DNA of 64,000 bases from assembly GCA_020161365.1 (NCBI GenBank), contig JAIUNU010000001.1, positions 186,001 through 250,000 on the forward strand, given 5' to 3'. Below the pieces are notes generated by a model. It did no database searches. It saw nothing but the letters and a program-made list of their open reading frames with translations, and was not told where the DNA came from. Position numbers and translations under genes: made by a program. Origin of the DNA: Pseudomonadota bacterium. Its GTDB lineage: Bacteria > Pseudomonadota > Alphaproteobacteria > Caulobacterales > Caulobacteraceae. Below, one piece after another: positions 33,693-43,943 of this stretch (the stretch's first letter is position 1; the number at the start of each line of letters is the position of its first letter).

Positions 33693-35699
33693 CTATTCTG
33701 CGGCGAACGAATAGGCGTCGTCATCACTTGGCGCTTCGGCGCCCGGCTCTTCCGGCTCCGCCGCGTCCGACACCGTCCGCAGCGGCGCGGGCAACCACCC
33801 CTTGCCCTCGACCAGCCGCTCGGCGGCCTCGGCCATGTCCGCCTTCTTGAACCCGGCGATCCGCCCGGCCTCTTGGGCGCCTGCCGCCTCCGTCACCGCC
33901 TCCAGCACCTTGGGTTTGGCGACACGGGTGAAGTAGCTGGCCGCCGTCGCCGACCATGTGCCGGTCATGTCCAGTCCGACCGCCGTGGCCAGCGTCTCGG
34001 CCTGCGCCAAGGCGCCGGGCCTGCGGTCGTGCGGATCGCGCACGGCGTAGAGACCGACCCCGGCGCAACAGGCCATCAGGTCCAACTGGTCCGACGGGGC
34101 CAGCGCGGCCACGACACCCCAGAGGTCTTGGGGGCGCTCGGGCAGACGCGCGCCCCACGCCTCGCACCGGTCGCGGACTCGCCGACCGGCGGGACCGTCG
34201 TCCACCCCCGGCGCCAGCCGCTCCAGCCCCGTGGTCGTCAGCCGAAGCTGCAGGGGCGTCCAGACGCCGTAGCCCGGATAGAAGACCTGCAGGACGAGGG
34301 CGTGGACCACGGTCGCGAGCGCCGCGTTGACATCGGCCTGCACCGCGTCACGCAGCCCCATGGTCCTGTGGGCCGTCAGGTCGATCAGCAGCCGGTCCGA
34401 CAACGCCGCTCCGCCCTCGTCGGGCGCGTCCGCGCCTGCCTGCGCCCCACCGTCCGCACCGTCGTCCGCCGCCTCTTCCTCCGACCACGGCGACGGCGGA
34501 TCGGCGGGCACGTCCTCGGCCCGGACCAGACCGCGTTCGAAGCGGGCGAGGCCGTCGTGGCCGAGCATCACCATGACCCCGGCGCGCGCCCTGGCCTCGG
34601 GGGCGTAGGCGAAGTCGGGACCGAAGGCCTGCAAGGCCTTGTCGATCTCCTCCAGCCGCGCGTCGGCCTCGGGGGACAGGCCGTCGTCACCGGCCTCCGA
34701 AACGATGCCGTCGTACTCCTCGGACAGGGCCGCGATCTCGGCGGCGTCAGCCTCCGACCGTTCGACCGCGACCGGATAGACGCGACCGAACGCGGACAGG
34801 TCGGGATACTCCAGAGCCGCTTCGGCCCACTTCCAGCCCTCCCGCCCGCGCGCTTCGTCAGCCAAACCGGTCAGCTTCTCGCCGACGAGCCGGTCGAGCA
34901 GGACCACGTCCTCCAGCCAGCCCCCACCATCCTCAGTGAACAAATCCCGGAGGATTCCCCCGCCCGCCGCCTCATAGGCCTCGACGCCGACGAAGCGGAC
35001 GCGCCGGTCGCCCACCGCCACCTTGGCCTCGGTCATGGCCCGGCGAATGGCGTGGACGGGACGATACTCGCCCAACTGCTCGAACACCTGCCGCTGCCGG
35101 TTCTGATCCTCGCTGACGCAGAAGGCCATCAGCTGGTCCAAGGCCAGCGCCCCGGCCCGATAGGCCGCCATCAATTCAGGCGCCGCCGCGCCCAGCCGCA
35201 GCCGCTGACGCACGACATGGGCCGACACCCCGAACCGGGCGCCGATCTCCTCGGCGCCGTAACCCCTCTCTTCGGCGAGCCGCTGGAAGGCCTCGAACTG
35301 GTCGGCGGGATGCATGGCCTCGCGCGTCATGTTCTCGTCGAGACTGATCTCGTGGGCGTCGTTCTCGGCGTCCACGATGCAGCGCACCGGATGGGTCCGC
35401 TTGATCGCCTTGCGCTTGGCCAACAGCCGCAGCCCCTGACGGCGGCCCTCGCCGATGGTCACGAGGTAGTTCCCGGTCGGAACGCCCTCCCCGTCCCGCT
35501 CGACCTCGACCACAGGCGGCTGCAACACTCCCTTGGCCTTGATGGAGGCCGCGAAGGCCTCGATGGTCGCCGGGCTGTGCGGGGTCTTCCTCGCATTCTT
35601 CGGCGAGGCCTTGAGCCGGTTCAGCGGCACGATCACCTCCGCGCCATGCTGCGGCGCGGTCGCTTCGGTCGGGGCGGTTTGGGTGGATTGAGCAGTCAT
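33693..35699 (-). CDS. ParB/RepB-like partition protein, large ICE type
   Basis: A 668-residue protein from ATG 35699 (ribosome site AAAGGAGG). The ParB nuclease/CTPase region reads IVPLNRLKASPKNARKTPHS, GEGRRQGLRLLAKRKAI and SLDENMTREAMHPADQFEAF. The HTH part is GYGAEEIGARFGVSAHVVRQ, then RLRLGAAAPELMAAYRAG. About 400 C-terminal residues are acidic and helical and not found in chromosomal ParB. Such long ParB proteins typify alphaproteobacterial ICEs and probably stabilise the excised circle or regulate transfer. No parA is seen nearby. Confidence 0.88.
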   Translation of the reverse strand: MTAQSTQTAPTEATAPQHGAEVIVPLNRLKASPKNARKTPHSPATIEAFAASIKAKGVLQPPVVEVERDGEGVPTGNYLVTIGEGRRQGLRLLAKRKAIKRTHPVRCIVDAENDAHEISLDENMTREAMHPADQFEAFQRLAEERGYGAEEIGARFGVSAHVVRQRLRLGAAAPELMAAYRAGALALDQLMAFCVSEDQNRQRQVFEQLGEYRPVHAIRRAMTEAKVAVGDRRVRFVGVEAYEAAGGGILRDLFTEDGGGWLEDVVLLDRLVGEKLTGLADEARGREGWKWAEAALEYPDLSAFGRVYPVAVERSEADAAEIAALSEEYDGIVSEAGDDGLSPEADARLEEIDKALQAFGPDFAYAPEARARAGVMVMLGHDGLARFERGLVRAEDVPADPPSPWSEEEAADDGADGGAQAGADAPDEGGAALSDRLLIDLTAHRTMGLRDAVQADVNAALATVVHALVLQVFYPGYGVWTPLQLRLTTTGLERLAPGVDDGPAGRRVRDRCEAWGARLPERPQDLWGVVAALAPSDQLDLMACCAGVGLYAVRDPHDRRPGALAQAETLATAVGLDMTGTWSATAASYFTRVAKPKVLEAVTEAAGAQEAGRIAGFKKADMAEAAERLVEGKGWLPAPLRTVSDAAEPEEPGAEAPSDDDAYSFAAE

Positions 35700-36056
35700 G
35701 TCTCTGCCTCCTTTGGGCAAGGGTTGCAGGCACGCGAACCGCGCGCCTGAAACCCTGCCCGTCGGCGAGACCGGGGTAGCAAGGGCCAGGGCGGACCGGC
35801 CGGAGGGGGATCGCCCGACCTGCACAAGCCTGACCGTGATGATTGGCATGACGCCCTTCGCCTGCGCGGAAGGTCGGGGAGACCGGCCGGGCCGGCGGCG
35901 AAGCCGCTTTACCCTGGCCTGCGCGAGGGCGGCGCCCTTAGCTCTTGGCGGCGGCGTCGCCGGCGCGGTCGCGCGCCTCCAGACCTGAAGCGTCGCAAGG
36001 GCGTGGCGCGGACACTTTGCGCCCGGCCGATTGTCGCGCCGGGATCTCCGGCGGCC
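35700..36056. other. Intergenic region upstream of parB
   Basis: These 357 bases separate the parB start from the end of the metal cargo. They must contain the parB promoter, but no clear hexamers or repeats stand out. The arrangement marks the switch from ICE core to the metal-resistance cargo. Confidence 0.4.
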
Positions 36057-36416
36057 TCAGTTTTGTATCAGTCGAAGCAGCGTTCCGTCGGGATCGATCA
36101 GGGCGCCCACCCAGCCGCCCCAGTCCTCGACCCTCGGCGCATGCAGGCGCGGCTGGCCCCAGCAGGTTTCGGCGAGTCCCGTCGACTTGCAGATCTCATA
36201 GAAAGTGTCGAGATCGTCCAGTCGCAGGCAGCAGCTGAAGTCGTTGGTCGACGGGTCGAGGTCGGGATGGGGGAAGAACTCCAGCGTCAGTTCGCCACGC
36301 GTCAGGATCATCCAGCCGTCGTCGCGCCAACCCTGGACGAAGCCAAGGGCGATGTAGAAGCGCGAGGTCGCTTCGAAGTCGCGGGACGGGAGGTTGGGGG
36401 TTGCGTGATCGCTCAT
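36057..36416 (-). CDS. VOC-family (bleomycin-resistance-like) protein
   Basis: A 119-residue single-domain vicinal-oxygen-chelate protein: NLPSRDFEATSRFYIALGF, RGELTLEFFPHPDLDP, CCLRLDDLDTFYEICKSTGL and GALIDPDGTLLRLIQN. This is the layout of Ble-type drug-binding proteins and small glyoxalase-like enzymes. It starts nine bases after the GDCCVxC gene stop on the same strand, so it belongs to the mer-like operon. The substrate is unknown. Confidence 0.78.
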   Translation of the reverse strand: MSDHATPNLPSRDFEATSRFYIALGFVQGWRDDGWMILTRGELTLEFFPHPDLDPSTNDFSCCLRLDDLDTFYEICKSTGLAETCWGQPRLHAPRVEDWGGWVGALIDPDGTLLRLIQN

Positions 36417-36425
36417 CGCGCCAGA

Positions 36426-36644
36426 CTAAGCGCAGCAACCCTTTCCATCCACCTGGATCGGCGGACAGGGCACGTCGGCGTAGGAGCAGAAGACGCAACA
36501 GTCACCGGCCTTGGGCTTGAGCGTTCGACCGCAGCCCAGGCAGTCATAGAAATACAGGCAGGCGTTCGTGGGCATGGTCTCGGTCGCAGAGTGGCCGCAG
36601 TGCGGGCACACCAGCGTGGACTGCAACTCCACCGCGGCCGTCAT
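36426..36644 (-). CDS. GDCCVxC-domain small metal-associated protein
   Basis: A 72-residue Cys-rich protein from ATG 36644. It has an N-terminal zinc-ribbon-like pair (LVCPHCGHSA) and CLGCG, then the family signature GDCCVFCSYADVPCPPIQ. In relatives one Cys of GDCC can be selenocysteine; here it is ordinary Cys. The family is typically encoded in mer operons, consistent with the MerT-like gene whose stop overlaps its start. It may bind or hand on Hg(II). Confidence 0.82.
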   Translation of the reverse strand: MTAAVELQSTLVCPHCGHSATETMPTNACLYFYDCLGCGRTLKPKAGDCCVFCSYADVPCPPIQVDGKGCCA

Positions 36645-37030
36645 CGGGCCACCGCCAGGCGGGGCAGCGCCCACGGCTCGATGATGGGTTGCCAGGCCAG
36701 AGACAGCGTGACCAGCACCGTGGCCGCCACGAGCAGCCAGAACGCCACACGCGACGGCCGCCGGCACGACGCATCGCGGCGACATCGCTGGCGCCGCCGC
36801 CAGTGAAGCGCCCATCCTGCGAGCAAGGCCGCGATCGCGACGAGCGTCAGCCAGCCGCGCATCCCGGCGATCACCGCCGCTCCCGCGAACGTGACCCCTG
36901 CGAGCGAGAGCGCGAGCGGCAGGACGCAACAGGCGGCCCAAGCGAACAGGGACGCGGCGGCGCCGGCGGCGGCTGACACGCTGACCGCCATCTCCGGAAC
37001 GTTTCCGTTTTTGTTTTCTGGCGCGTCCAT
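36641..37030 (-). CDS. merT: MerT-like mercuric transporter
   Basis: A 129-residue membrane protein with the paired-Cys first helix LFAWAACCVLPLALSLAG, a second helix (WLTLVAIAALLAGWALHW), a basic loop with two Cys and a third helix (VAFWLLVAATVLVTLSLAW). The vicinal Cys in helix one and the Cys pair in the loop fit MerT/MerF-type Hg(II) importers, although the sequence is divergent. Transcription should start at the MerR-type promoter just upstream, divergent from merR. Confidence 0.72.
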   Translation of the reverse strand: MDAPENKNGNVPEMAVSVSAAAGAAASLFAWAACCVLPLALSLAGVTFAGAAVIAGMRGWLTLVAIAALLAGWALHWRRRQRCRRDASCRRPSRVAFWLLVAATVLVTLSLAWQPIIEPWALPRLAVAR

Positions 37031-37056
37031 GGCTTTCCCTCGCTCGATCGATCGCT

Positions 37057-37087
37057 AGGATGCAACCCGTAGCGGCTACGGGATCAA
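37057..37087 (-). promoter_or_regulatory. MerR-type promoter and operator of the mer-like operon
   Basis: On the minus strand TTGATC (37087-37082) and CATCCT (37062-37057) are separated by 19 bases, the over-long spacer that MerR proteins correct by twisting DNA. The spacer contains the dyad CCCGTAGC-G-GCTACGGG (37066-37082). It lies between the divergent merR and merT-like genes. Confidence 0.82.
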
Positions 37088-37093
37088 GCGGAA

Positions 37094-37534
37094 ATGTCGG
37101 CGAGTGTCTTGACGATCGGAAAGTTGGCGGCGGGCGCCGGCGTGAACCTCGAAACGGTGCGCTACTACGAAGGCATCGGCCTGATGCCGAAGCCGGGCCG
37201 CACCCGCGGCGGCCACCGCAGCTATGACCCCGAACATCTCGAGAGGCTGCGGTTCATTCGCCGCTCGCGGGAGCTGGGATTCGGCGTCGACGCCATTCGC
37301 AAGCTGATCGCGCTTAGCGAACCGGGCCTGCAAGCCTGCGCCCAGATCAGGGACCTTGCGAGCGAGCATGTCGCCGGCATCGACGCCAGGATCGCCGACC
37401 TTCAAAGATTGCGGGGTGTGCTCCAGCAAGCGGTCGACGCCTGCGAGGCGGGCCGGCGAATCCACTGCCCGGTCATCGCCGAACTCGGCTCATCGGAGCC
37501 GGCGAGGGCCTTGCTCCAGACCCGTCGATCTTGA
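37094..37534 (+). CDS. merR: MerR mercury-responsive regulator
   Basis: A 146-residue MerR protein with the winged HTH (LTIGKLAAGAGVNLETVRYY, EGIGLMPKP, GHRSYDPEHLERLRFIRRS) and three Cys at positions 82, 117 and 125. These are nearly the same as the Hg-binding Cys82/117/126 of Tn501 MerR. It is divergent from the merT-like operon and faces a 19-base-spacer promoter. Hg(II) is therefore the most likely inducer. Confidence 0.88.
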   Translation: MSASVLTIGKLAAGAGVNLETVRYYEGIGLMPKPGRTRGGHRSYDPEHLERLRFIRRSRELGFGVDAIRKLIALSEPGLQACAQIRDLASEHVAGIDARIADLQRLRGVLQQAVDACEAGRRIHCPVIAELGSSEPARALLQTRRS

Positions 37535-37568
37535 CTCGGCATGGCGTGAGGAGCCTAGTCGGGTTCGC

Positions 37569-37952
37569 ATGTGGGCCCTGATCCGCTCCCTTCTCGTCGC
37601 CTTGGCCCTGACCGGCTTCGTCGGTCAGACGACGGCGCATGCGACCCCTTCGCCCCCGATGACGCCGGCGACGGCGACCACGATGGACATGTCGGACTGC
37701 TGTCCGGACTGCCCCGAAACGGCCGCGCCGGTTTCTGACCCGTCCTCCAAGTCCAAGGCGCCGTGCCGGGACATGAGCTCCGCCTGCCTCGCCAAGGTCG
37801 GCTGCGCCGGCCTGGCCGTTCCCTTCCCCGGCCCGGCGGCGCTGGCCGCCCCGTTTCCCCCACATCGTCTGGCCGTCCTGCGTCCGGCCGACACCGACCG
37901 CGACGGAGTCGGTCCGCCGCCGCTGCAAGGTCCTCCAAAGCCCCAGGCCTGA
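37569..37952 (+). CDS. Secreted Cys/Met-containing protein preceding cusC
   Basis: A 127-residue protein from ATG 37569 with a signal peptide (LLVALALTGFVGQTTAHA) and a Cys-rich stretch MDMSDCCPDCPET, then DMSSACLAKVGCAG. The C-terminus is Pro-rich. It sits 92 bases upstream of cusC on the same strand. Small exported proteins of this kind, often with Cys/Met/His clusters, lead many cus or czc operons; metal binding in the periplasm is likely but not shown. Confidence 0.65.
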   Translation: MWALIRSLLVALALTGFVGQTTAHATPSPPMTPATATTMDMSDCCPDCPETAAPVSDPSSKSKAPCRDMSSACLAKVGCAGLAVPFPGPAALAAPFPPHRLAVLRPADTDRDGVGPPPLQGPPKPQA

Positions 37953-38044
37953 AGCCACGCCCTGAACGACTGCCGACGCCGTCTGGCGTCGCGCCGCCGT
38001 CCGTCGCGCTCGCTCGAGCCTCGTCAACTTTCGGACCTTGACCC

Positions 38045-39319
38045 ATGTCGAACCCCATTTGGCCGACCGCGCCAGGCGTCGCGCCGCGCCGCGCCGGCCT
38101 CGCGGCGAGCCTGATCGCCCTGCTCCACGCGTCCGGGCCCGCCCTCGCCGACCCCCTTACGTTCGACCAGGCCCTGACCCGGGCCGAGTCGGCGCCGGAT
38201 CTGAGAGCCAGCGACCTGGAGGTCGCAGCCGCCCGCTCCGGCGCCGACGCGGCCGGACGACTGCCGGACCCGGAGTTGACCTTCGGCGTCGACAATTTTC
38301 CGGTGTCGGGTCCGATGGCCGGCCGCTTCGGCGACGACGAGATGACCATGGCCCGCATCGGCCTGATGCAGAGCGTGCCGAGCGGCGAGCGGCGGCGCGC
38401 CGAACGCGCGGTCGCCGACGCCGACATCGGCGTGGCCGAGGCCCGGGCGGGCATCGCCCGGCGCGACGTCCGCCTCGCGGCGGGGCTGGCCTGGATCGAC
38501 CTGCACTACGCCGACCGCAAGCGCCGCGCGGTCGAAGAGGTCCTGGCGACCCTGGAGCCGCTGTGGGAGGCCGCCCCCGCCGGCGTCGCCTCGGGCGCCG
38601 ACCGGCCGGCGACGGGGCTGGCGCCCGTCCGCCTCAGGGCCGCCCTGGAAGATCGACTCGCGGGCCTGCGGGCCGACGAGGCCCGGGCGCGCGCTGAGGT
38701 GACCCGCTGGACTGACGATCCCGCGCCCACGACCGCCGGGACGCCGCCTCACGTCGAGGTCGATCCTGCGACCCTGCGGGCCGCCCTGGACCGCCTGCCG
38801 ATGCTGCAGGCCTACGCCGCGGCGGGCACGCGCGCCGACGCCGATGTCGCCATGGCCCAGGCCGGGCAAAGGCCCGACTGGGCGTTCGAGGTCGAGTACG
38901 GCCGACGCGACCCGATGTTCGGCGACATGGTCTCGGTCGGCGCGCGTGTCAGGTTGCCTCTGTTCGCCGACCAGCGACAGGCTCCGGTGATCGCCGCCCG
39001 GTCCGCCGACGCCGCCCGGGTCCGTGTCGAGCGCGAGGCCGCGCTGCGGACGCTGCGGGCTCAGCTCGAGAGCGACCTCGCAGACCATGTCATGCATCAC
39101 GACCAATGGCTGAGGGCGCGGGACGTGGTCCTGCCTGACGCCCTGCGGCGCGCGGACCTGGAGACCGCCAGCTACGGCGCGGGCCGCGCCGGGATCGGCG
39201 AGGTGCTGGAAGCCTTCACCGCCGTCGCCGACGCCCGCCTGGAGGCGTTGGACCGCGAGGCCGCCGTGGCCCGCGACGCCGTGCGGCTCACGCTCATCTA
39301 TGGGAGCGCCGATCAATGA
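38045..39319 (+). CDS. cusC: CusC/CzcC-type outer-membrane efflux protein
   Basis: A 424-residue TolC-like protein with a signal region, LTFDQALTRAESAPDLRASD, PDPELTFGVDNFPVSGPM, and a long helical repeat body. The GRDPMFGDMVSVGARVRLPL-like block lies near residue 285. It forms the outer-membrane exit of the Cu/Ag efflux pump encoded by the next two genes, which follow with four-base overlaps. Confidence 0.88.
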   Translation: MSNPIWPTAPGVAPRRAGLAASLIALLHASGPALADPLTFDQALTRAESAPDLRASDLEVAAARSGADAAGRLPDPELTFGVDNFPVSGPMAGRFGDDEMTMARIGLMQSVPSGERRRAERAVADADIGVAEARAGIARRDVRLAAGLAWIDLHYADRKRRAVEEVLATLEPLWEAAPAGVASGADRPATGLAPVRLRAALEDRLAGLRADEARARAEVTRWTDDPAPTTAGTPPHVEVDPATLRAALDRLPMLQAYAAAGTRADADVAMAQAGQRPDWAFEVEYGRRDPMFGDMVSVGARVRLPLFADQRQAPVIAARSADAARVRVEREAALRTLRAQLESDLADHVMHHDQWLRARDVVLPDALRRADLETASYGAGRAGIGEVLEAFTAVADARLEALDREAAVARDAVRLTLIYGSADQ

Positions 39320-40797
39320 CCCGCCTCATGTCCCCCCGCGCCCGGCTGGCGGCGGCGGCCGTCCTGTTGCTCGCCGTCGGCCTGGGCGGCGGCCTGCTGG
39401 CCGGCCGATGGCTGCCGGCCGCCAAGGCGCCGACCGCCGCCTCGGGCGACGGCCGCGCCGTGCTCTACTGGTACGATCCCATGGTCCCGGACCAGCATTT
39501 CGACGCACCTGGCAAATCGCCCTTCATGGATATGCAGCTGGTTCCTCGCTACGCCGACGAGGCCGGCGCGGCGCCGGGCGTCCGCATCGACCCGTCCCGA
39601 ATTCAGGCCTTGGGCGTCCGCTTCGCCACGGCGCGACAAGGTCGGCTGGCGGACGATCTGACCGCCACCGCCGTGGTCGATTTCAACCAGCGCGACATCG
39701 CCGTCGTCCAGGTCCGAGCCGCCGGATTCGTGCAGCGGACCTACAATCGCGCGCCCGGCGACATCATCGTCGCCGGGGCACCGCTGGCCGATCTGCTCGT
39801 CCCGGACTGGGGCGGGGCCCAGACCGAGTATCTGGCGGTGCGGCGCAGCGGCGACGATCGCCTGATCGAGGCGGCGCGCCAGCGCCTGGTGCTGCTGGGC
39901 ATGCCCGAGAGCCTGATCACTTCGGTCGAGCGGAGCGGCCGGCCGCGCACCGTCATCACCGTCACCAGTCCCATCGGCGGCGTGATCCGCACCTTGGGCG
40001 TCCGGTCTGGCATGAGCGTCCCGGCGGGCGCGACCCTGGCTGAGATCAACGGCCTGTCGACGGTCTGGCTCAACGCCGCCGTTCCTGAAGCCCTAGCCGG
40101 CCGCCTGCGCACCGGTCAGATAGTGGACGTCACGCTCGCCGCCTTCCCGGGCGAGCGGTTCACCGGTCGTCTCACGGCTCTGCTGCCCGAGGTGGCCGGC
40201 GAGAGTCGCACGGTCACCGGGCGCGTCGAACTCGCCAACCGTGGCGGCCGGCTGCGGCCGGGGATGTTCGGCCAGATCGCCCTCGGCGGTGGCGGAACTG
40301 ACGCCCTGGTCGTCCCTTCCGAAGCGGTGATCCGCACCGGAACCCGTACGCTGGTCATGCTGGCCGAGCCGGGCGGGCGGTTCCGCCCGGCCGAGGTCCG
40401 TATCGGCCGCGAGGCCGCCGGCCAGAGCGAAGTCCTCGCCGGCCTCGCCGAAGGGGAGCGGGTGGTGGCCTCCGGCCAGTTCCTGATCGATTCCGAAGCC
40501 AGCCTCTCAGGGGTCGAGGCGCGGCCGATCGGATCGCCCGGCGCCGCGACGGCGGCGGCCGCTCCGACAGTCCACCAGACGACGGGACGGGTCGAAGCCT
40601 TGACGCCCGGGTCAATCACCATTTCGCATCCGCCGATCGCCAGCTTGAACTGGCCGGCCATGACCATGGCCTTCGACCTTCCCGACGCCGCCCGTACGCG
40701 CGGCCTGGCCGTCGGCGACCGGGTCCGCCTCGACTTCGAGCTGAAGGCCGGCAAGGCGACGATCCTGCGTCTCACCCCCGTCGAGGCCAGACCGTGA
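39316..40797 (+). CDS. cusB: CusB periplasmic adaptor with fused CusF-like domain
   Basis: A 493-residue membrane-fusion protein. Near its N-terminus it has the heavy-metal-binding block [20 protein letters not shown], then MDMQLVPRY. The hairpin, lipoyl and beta-barrel domains follow ([37 protein letters not shown]). The last about 80 residues ([20 protein letters not shown], then [12 protein letters not shown]) are a CusF-like copper-binding domain with the W and MxM ligands. Adaptor and chaperone are thus partly fused, which should help feed Cu(I)/Ag(I) to CusA. Confidence 0.92.
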   Translation: MTRLMSPRARLAAAAVLLLAVGLGGGLLAGRWLPAAKAPTAASGDGRAVLYWYDPMVPDQHFDAPGKSPFMDMQLVPRYADEAGAAPGVRIDPSRIQALGVRFATARQGRLADDLTATAVVDFNQRDIAVVQVRAAGFVQRTYNRAPGDIIVAGAPLADLLVPDWGGAQTEYLAVRRSGDDRLIEAARQRLVLLGMPESLITSVERSGRPRTVITVTSPIGGVIRTLGVRSGMSVPAGATLAEINGLSTVWLNAAVPEALAGRLRTGQIVDVTLAAFPGERFTGRLTALLPEVAGESRTVTGRVELANRGGRLRPGMFGQIALGGGGTDALVVPSEAVIRTGTRTLVMLAEPGGRFRPAEVRIGREAAGQSEVLAGLAEGERVVASGQFLIDSEASLSGVEARPIGSPGAATAAAAPTVHQTTGRVEALTPGSITISHPPIASLNWPAMTMAFDLPDAARTRGLAVGDRVRLDFELKAGKATILRLTPVEARP

Positions 40798-43700
40798 TCG
40801 CCGCCGTCATCCGCGCCTCGGTCAAGGCCCGCGTCTTCGTCCTGCTTGCGGCGCTGGCCCTACTCGCCGCCGGTCTGTGGGCCGCGCGCAGCACCCCGGT
40901 CGACGCCCTGCCGGACCTCAGCGACGTTCAGGTCGTCATCCGCACGAGCTATCCGGGCCAGGCGCCCCAGATCGTCGAGAACCAGGTCACCTATCCGTTG
41001 GCCACGACAATGATGTCCGTCCCGGGCGCGCGCACGGTGCGCGGCTATTCCTTCTTCGGCGACAGTTTCGTCTATGTGCTGTTCGACGACGGGACCGACC
41101 TCTACTGGGCCCGCTCACGGGTGCTGGAATACCTCAACCAGGCTCAGTCCAGGTTGCCCGAGAGCGCCCGACCGGCGCTTGGGCCGGACGCCACCGGCGT
41201 GGGCTGGATCTACGAATACGCCCTGGTCGATCGGACCGGCCGCCACGACCTGTCGCAGCTGCGGTCCCTGCAGGACTGGTTCTTGCGCTATGAGCTCAAG
41301 ACCGTGCCGGGCGTAGCTGAAGTCGCCAGCGTCGGCGGCATGGTCAAGCAATACCAGGTGGTCCTCGATCCGGCCCGGCTCGCCGGCTACGGCGTCACCC
41401 ACCAAGCCGTCGTCGAGGCCATCCAGCGCGCCAATCAGGAGACCGGCGGCTCGGTGCTGGAACTGGCCGAGGCCGAATACATGGTCCGGGCCAATGGCTA
41501 CCTGACCGACCTGGACGATTTCCGGGCCGTTCCGATCCGGACGGCGGCAGGCGGCGTGCCGGTCCGGCTGGGCGACGTGGCGACGATCCAGGTCGGACCG
41601 GAGATGCGCCGCGGCATCGCCGAACTGAACGGCCAGGGTGAGGTGGCGGGTGGGATCGTGATCCTGCGCTCCGGCGAAAACGCCCGCGCCGCCATCGCCG
41701 CCGTCCGGGACAAGCTGGAAGGCCTGAAGGCGAGCCTGCCGGCCGGGGTCGAGGTGGTGACCACCTACGACCGCTCTCAGTTGATCGACCGGGCCATCGC
41801 CAATCTCAGCACCAAGCTCCTGGAAGAGTTCCTGGTCGTGGCCCTGGTCTGCGGCCTGTTTCTCTGGCATGCGCGCTCGGCCCTGGTCGCCATCCTGACC
41901 CTGCCGCTGGGGGTGCTGGCCGCCTTTCTCGTCATGCGCGTCCAGGGCGTGGACGCCAACATCATGTCGCTAGGCGGCATCGCCATCGCCGTCGGGGCCA
42001 TGGTCGATGCCGCGGTCGTGATGATCGAGAACGCTCATAAGCATATCGAGCGCTGGGAGCACGACCATCCAGACGAGCGTCTGCAAGGCGAGGCCCGCTG
42101 GCGGGTCGTCACCGACGCAGCCGCCGAGGTCGGGCCGGCGCTGTTCCTGAGCCTTGTCATCATCACCCTGTCGTTCGTGCCGGTGTTCAGCCTGCAAGCC
42201 CAGGAAGGCCGGCTGTTCGCGCCGCTGGCCTTCACCAAGTCCTACGCAATGGCGGCGGCGGCCATCCTGTCCGTCACGCTGGTCCCGGTGCTGATGGGCT
42301 ATCTGATCCGCGGCCGCATCCCGGCCGAGCGGGAAAATCCGCTGAACCGGGCGTTGACCCGAGCCTACCAACCCGCGCTGGACTGGGTGATGGGCCGACC
42401 CCGGCTGACGCTGCTGCTCGCGGCCCTGGCCTTCGCCACCACCGCCTGGCCGCTCAGCCAGCTGGGCGGCGAGTTCCTGCCCAGTATGGACGAGGGCGAC
42501 CTGCTCTACATGCCCTCGGCCCTGCCCGGCCTGTCGGCGGCCAAGGCTTCGGACCTGCTGCAACAGACCGACCGGATGATCTCGACCGTGCCGGAGGTGA
42601 AGACGGTGTTCGGCAAGGCCGGGCGGGCCGAGACGGCCACCGACCCCGCGCCGCTGGAGATGTTCGAGACCACCATCCAGTTCAAGCCGCGCGATCAGTG
42701 GCGGCCGGGCATGACGCCAGAGAAGCTGGTCGAGGAGCTTGACCGCGCCGTCCAGGTTCCGGGGCTGGCCAATGTCTGGGTGCCTCCGATCCGCAACCGC
42801 ATTGATATGCTGGCGACCGGCATCAAGAGCCCCATCGGAGTGAAGGTTTCTGGGGCCGATCTGGCCGAGATCGACCGGATCGCCGCCGAGGTGGAACGGG
42901 CGGCCAAGGGCGTGCCGGGCGTGAGCTCCGCCTTGGCCGAGCGGCTGACCGGCGGCCGCTATATCGATGTCGACATCGACCGCGCCGCCGCCGCGCGCTA
43001 CGGCCTCAACATCGCCGACGTGCAGTCCATCGTCGCCGGCGCCATCGGCGGCGAGACCATCGGACAGACCATCGAGGGACTCGCCCGCTACCCCATCAAC
43101 GTCCGGTATCCGCGCGAACTGCGCGACAGCCTCGAAGGGCTGCGCGCCTTGTCTGTGCTGACGCCGTCAGGACAGCAGATCACGCTCGGCACGGTCGCCG
43201 AGGTCCGGATCGCTGACGGTCCGCCGATGCTGAAGACCGAGAACGGCCGGCCATCGACATGGGTCTACGTCGACGTCCGCGGGCGCGACCTGGCGTCGGT
43301 CGTTTCCGACCTCAGGACGGCCGTGGCCCGGGACGTGCGGTTCTCTCCCGGGGTCAGCGTCGCCTATGCCGGGCAGTTCGAGTACCTGCAGCGGGCCGCG
43401 GCGCGGCTGATGATCGTCGTGCCCGCGACCCTGCTGATCATCTTCGTCCTGCTCTACGTGACCTTCGGCCGACTCGACGAGGCCGCCCTCATCATGGGAA
43501 CCCTGCCGTTCGCCCTGACCGGCGGAATCTGGATCCTCTATTTGCTGGGCTATCACCAGTCTGTCGCCACCGGTGTGGGGTTCATCGCCCTCGCCGGGGT
43601 TTCGGCGGAGTTCGGCGTGGTCATGCTGATCTACCTCAAACATGCTCTGGCCGACCGGGGGCCTTCGCCCTCGCCGGACCAGGTCGCCGAGGCCGTGCGC

Positions 43701-43943
43701 GAAGGCGCGCTGCTGCGGGTGCGCCCCAAGGCCATGACGGTCGCGGTGATCCTCGCCGGCCTCTTCCCCATCCTGGTCGGCCACGGCGCCGGCTCGGAGG
43801 TCATGAGCCGCATCGCGGCGCCCATGATCGGCGGCATGCTGACCGCCCCCCTGCTCTCGATGCTGGTGATCCCCGCGGCCTACCTGCTCCTGAGACGCCG
43901 ATCGTCCCCCTCCACTGCTTCAATCCAAGGAGACACCCCTTGA
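40794..43943 (+). CDS. cusA: CusA Cu(I)/Ag(I) RND efflux pump
   Basis: A 1049-residue heavy-metal RND transporter with 12 membrane helices. The TM4 signature [20 protein letters not shown], then AHKHIE, is that of the monovalent-metal (Cu/Ag) subgroup. N-terminal features are [20 protein letters not shown] and [16 protein letters not shown]. With CusB and CusC it spans the envelope. The reading frame is full-length and it overlaps cusB and the next gene by four bases each. Confidence 0.94.
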   Translation: MIAAVIRASVKARVFVLLAALALLAAGLWAARSTPVDALPDLSDVQVVIRTSYPGQAPQIVENQVTYPLATTMMSVPGARTVRGYSFFGDSFVYVLFDDGTDLYWARSRVLEYLNQAQSRLPESARPALGPDATGVGWIYEYALVDRTGRHDLSQLRSLQDWFLRYELKTVPGVAEVASVGGMVKQYQVVLDPARLAGYGVTHQAVVEAIQRANQETGGSVLELAEAEYMVRANGYLTDLDDFRAVPIRTAAGGVPVRLGDVATIQVGPEMRRGIAELNGQGEVAGGIVILRSGENARAAIAAVRDKLEGLKASLPAGVEVVTTYDRSQLIDRAIANLSTKLLEEFLVVALVCGLFLWHARSALVAILTLPLGVLAAFLVMRVQGVDANIMSLGGIAIAVGAMVDAAVVMIENAHKHIERWEHDHPDERLQGEARWRVVTDAAAEVGPALFLSLVIITLSFVPVFSLQAQEGRLFAPLAFTKSYAMAAAAILSVTLVPVLMGYLIRGRIPAERENPLNRALTRAYQPALDWVMGRPRLTLLLAALAFATTAWPLSQLGGEFLPSMDEGDLLYMPSALPGLSAAKASDLLQQTDRMISTVPEVKTVFGKAGRAETATDPAPLEMFETTIQFKPRDQWRPGMTPEKLVEELDRAVQVPGLANVWVPPIRNRIDMLATGIKSPIGVKVSGADLAEIDRIAAEVERAAKGVPGVSSALAERLTGGRYIDVDIDRAAAARYGLNIADVQSIVAGAIGGETIGQTIEGLARYPINVRYPRELRDSLEGLRALSVLTPSGQQITLGTVAEVRIADGPPMLKTENGRPSTWVYVDVRGRDLASVVSDLRTAVARDVRFSPGVSVAYAGQFEYLQRAAARLMIVVPATLLIIFVLLYVTFGRLDEAALIMGTLPFALTGGIWILYLLGYHQSVATGVGFIALAGVSAEFGVVMLIYLKHALADRGPSPSPDQVAEAVREGALLRVRPKAMTVAVILAGLFPILVGHGAGSEVMSRIAAPMIGGMLTAPLLSMLVIPAAYLLLRRRSSPSTASIQGDTP

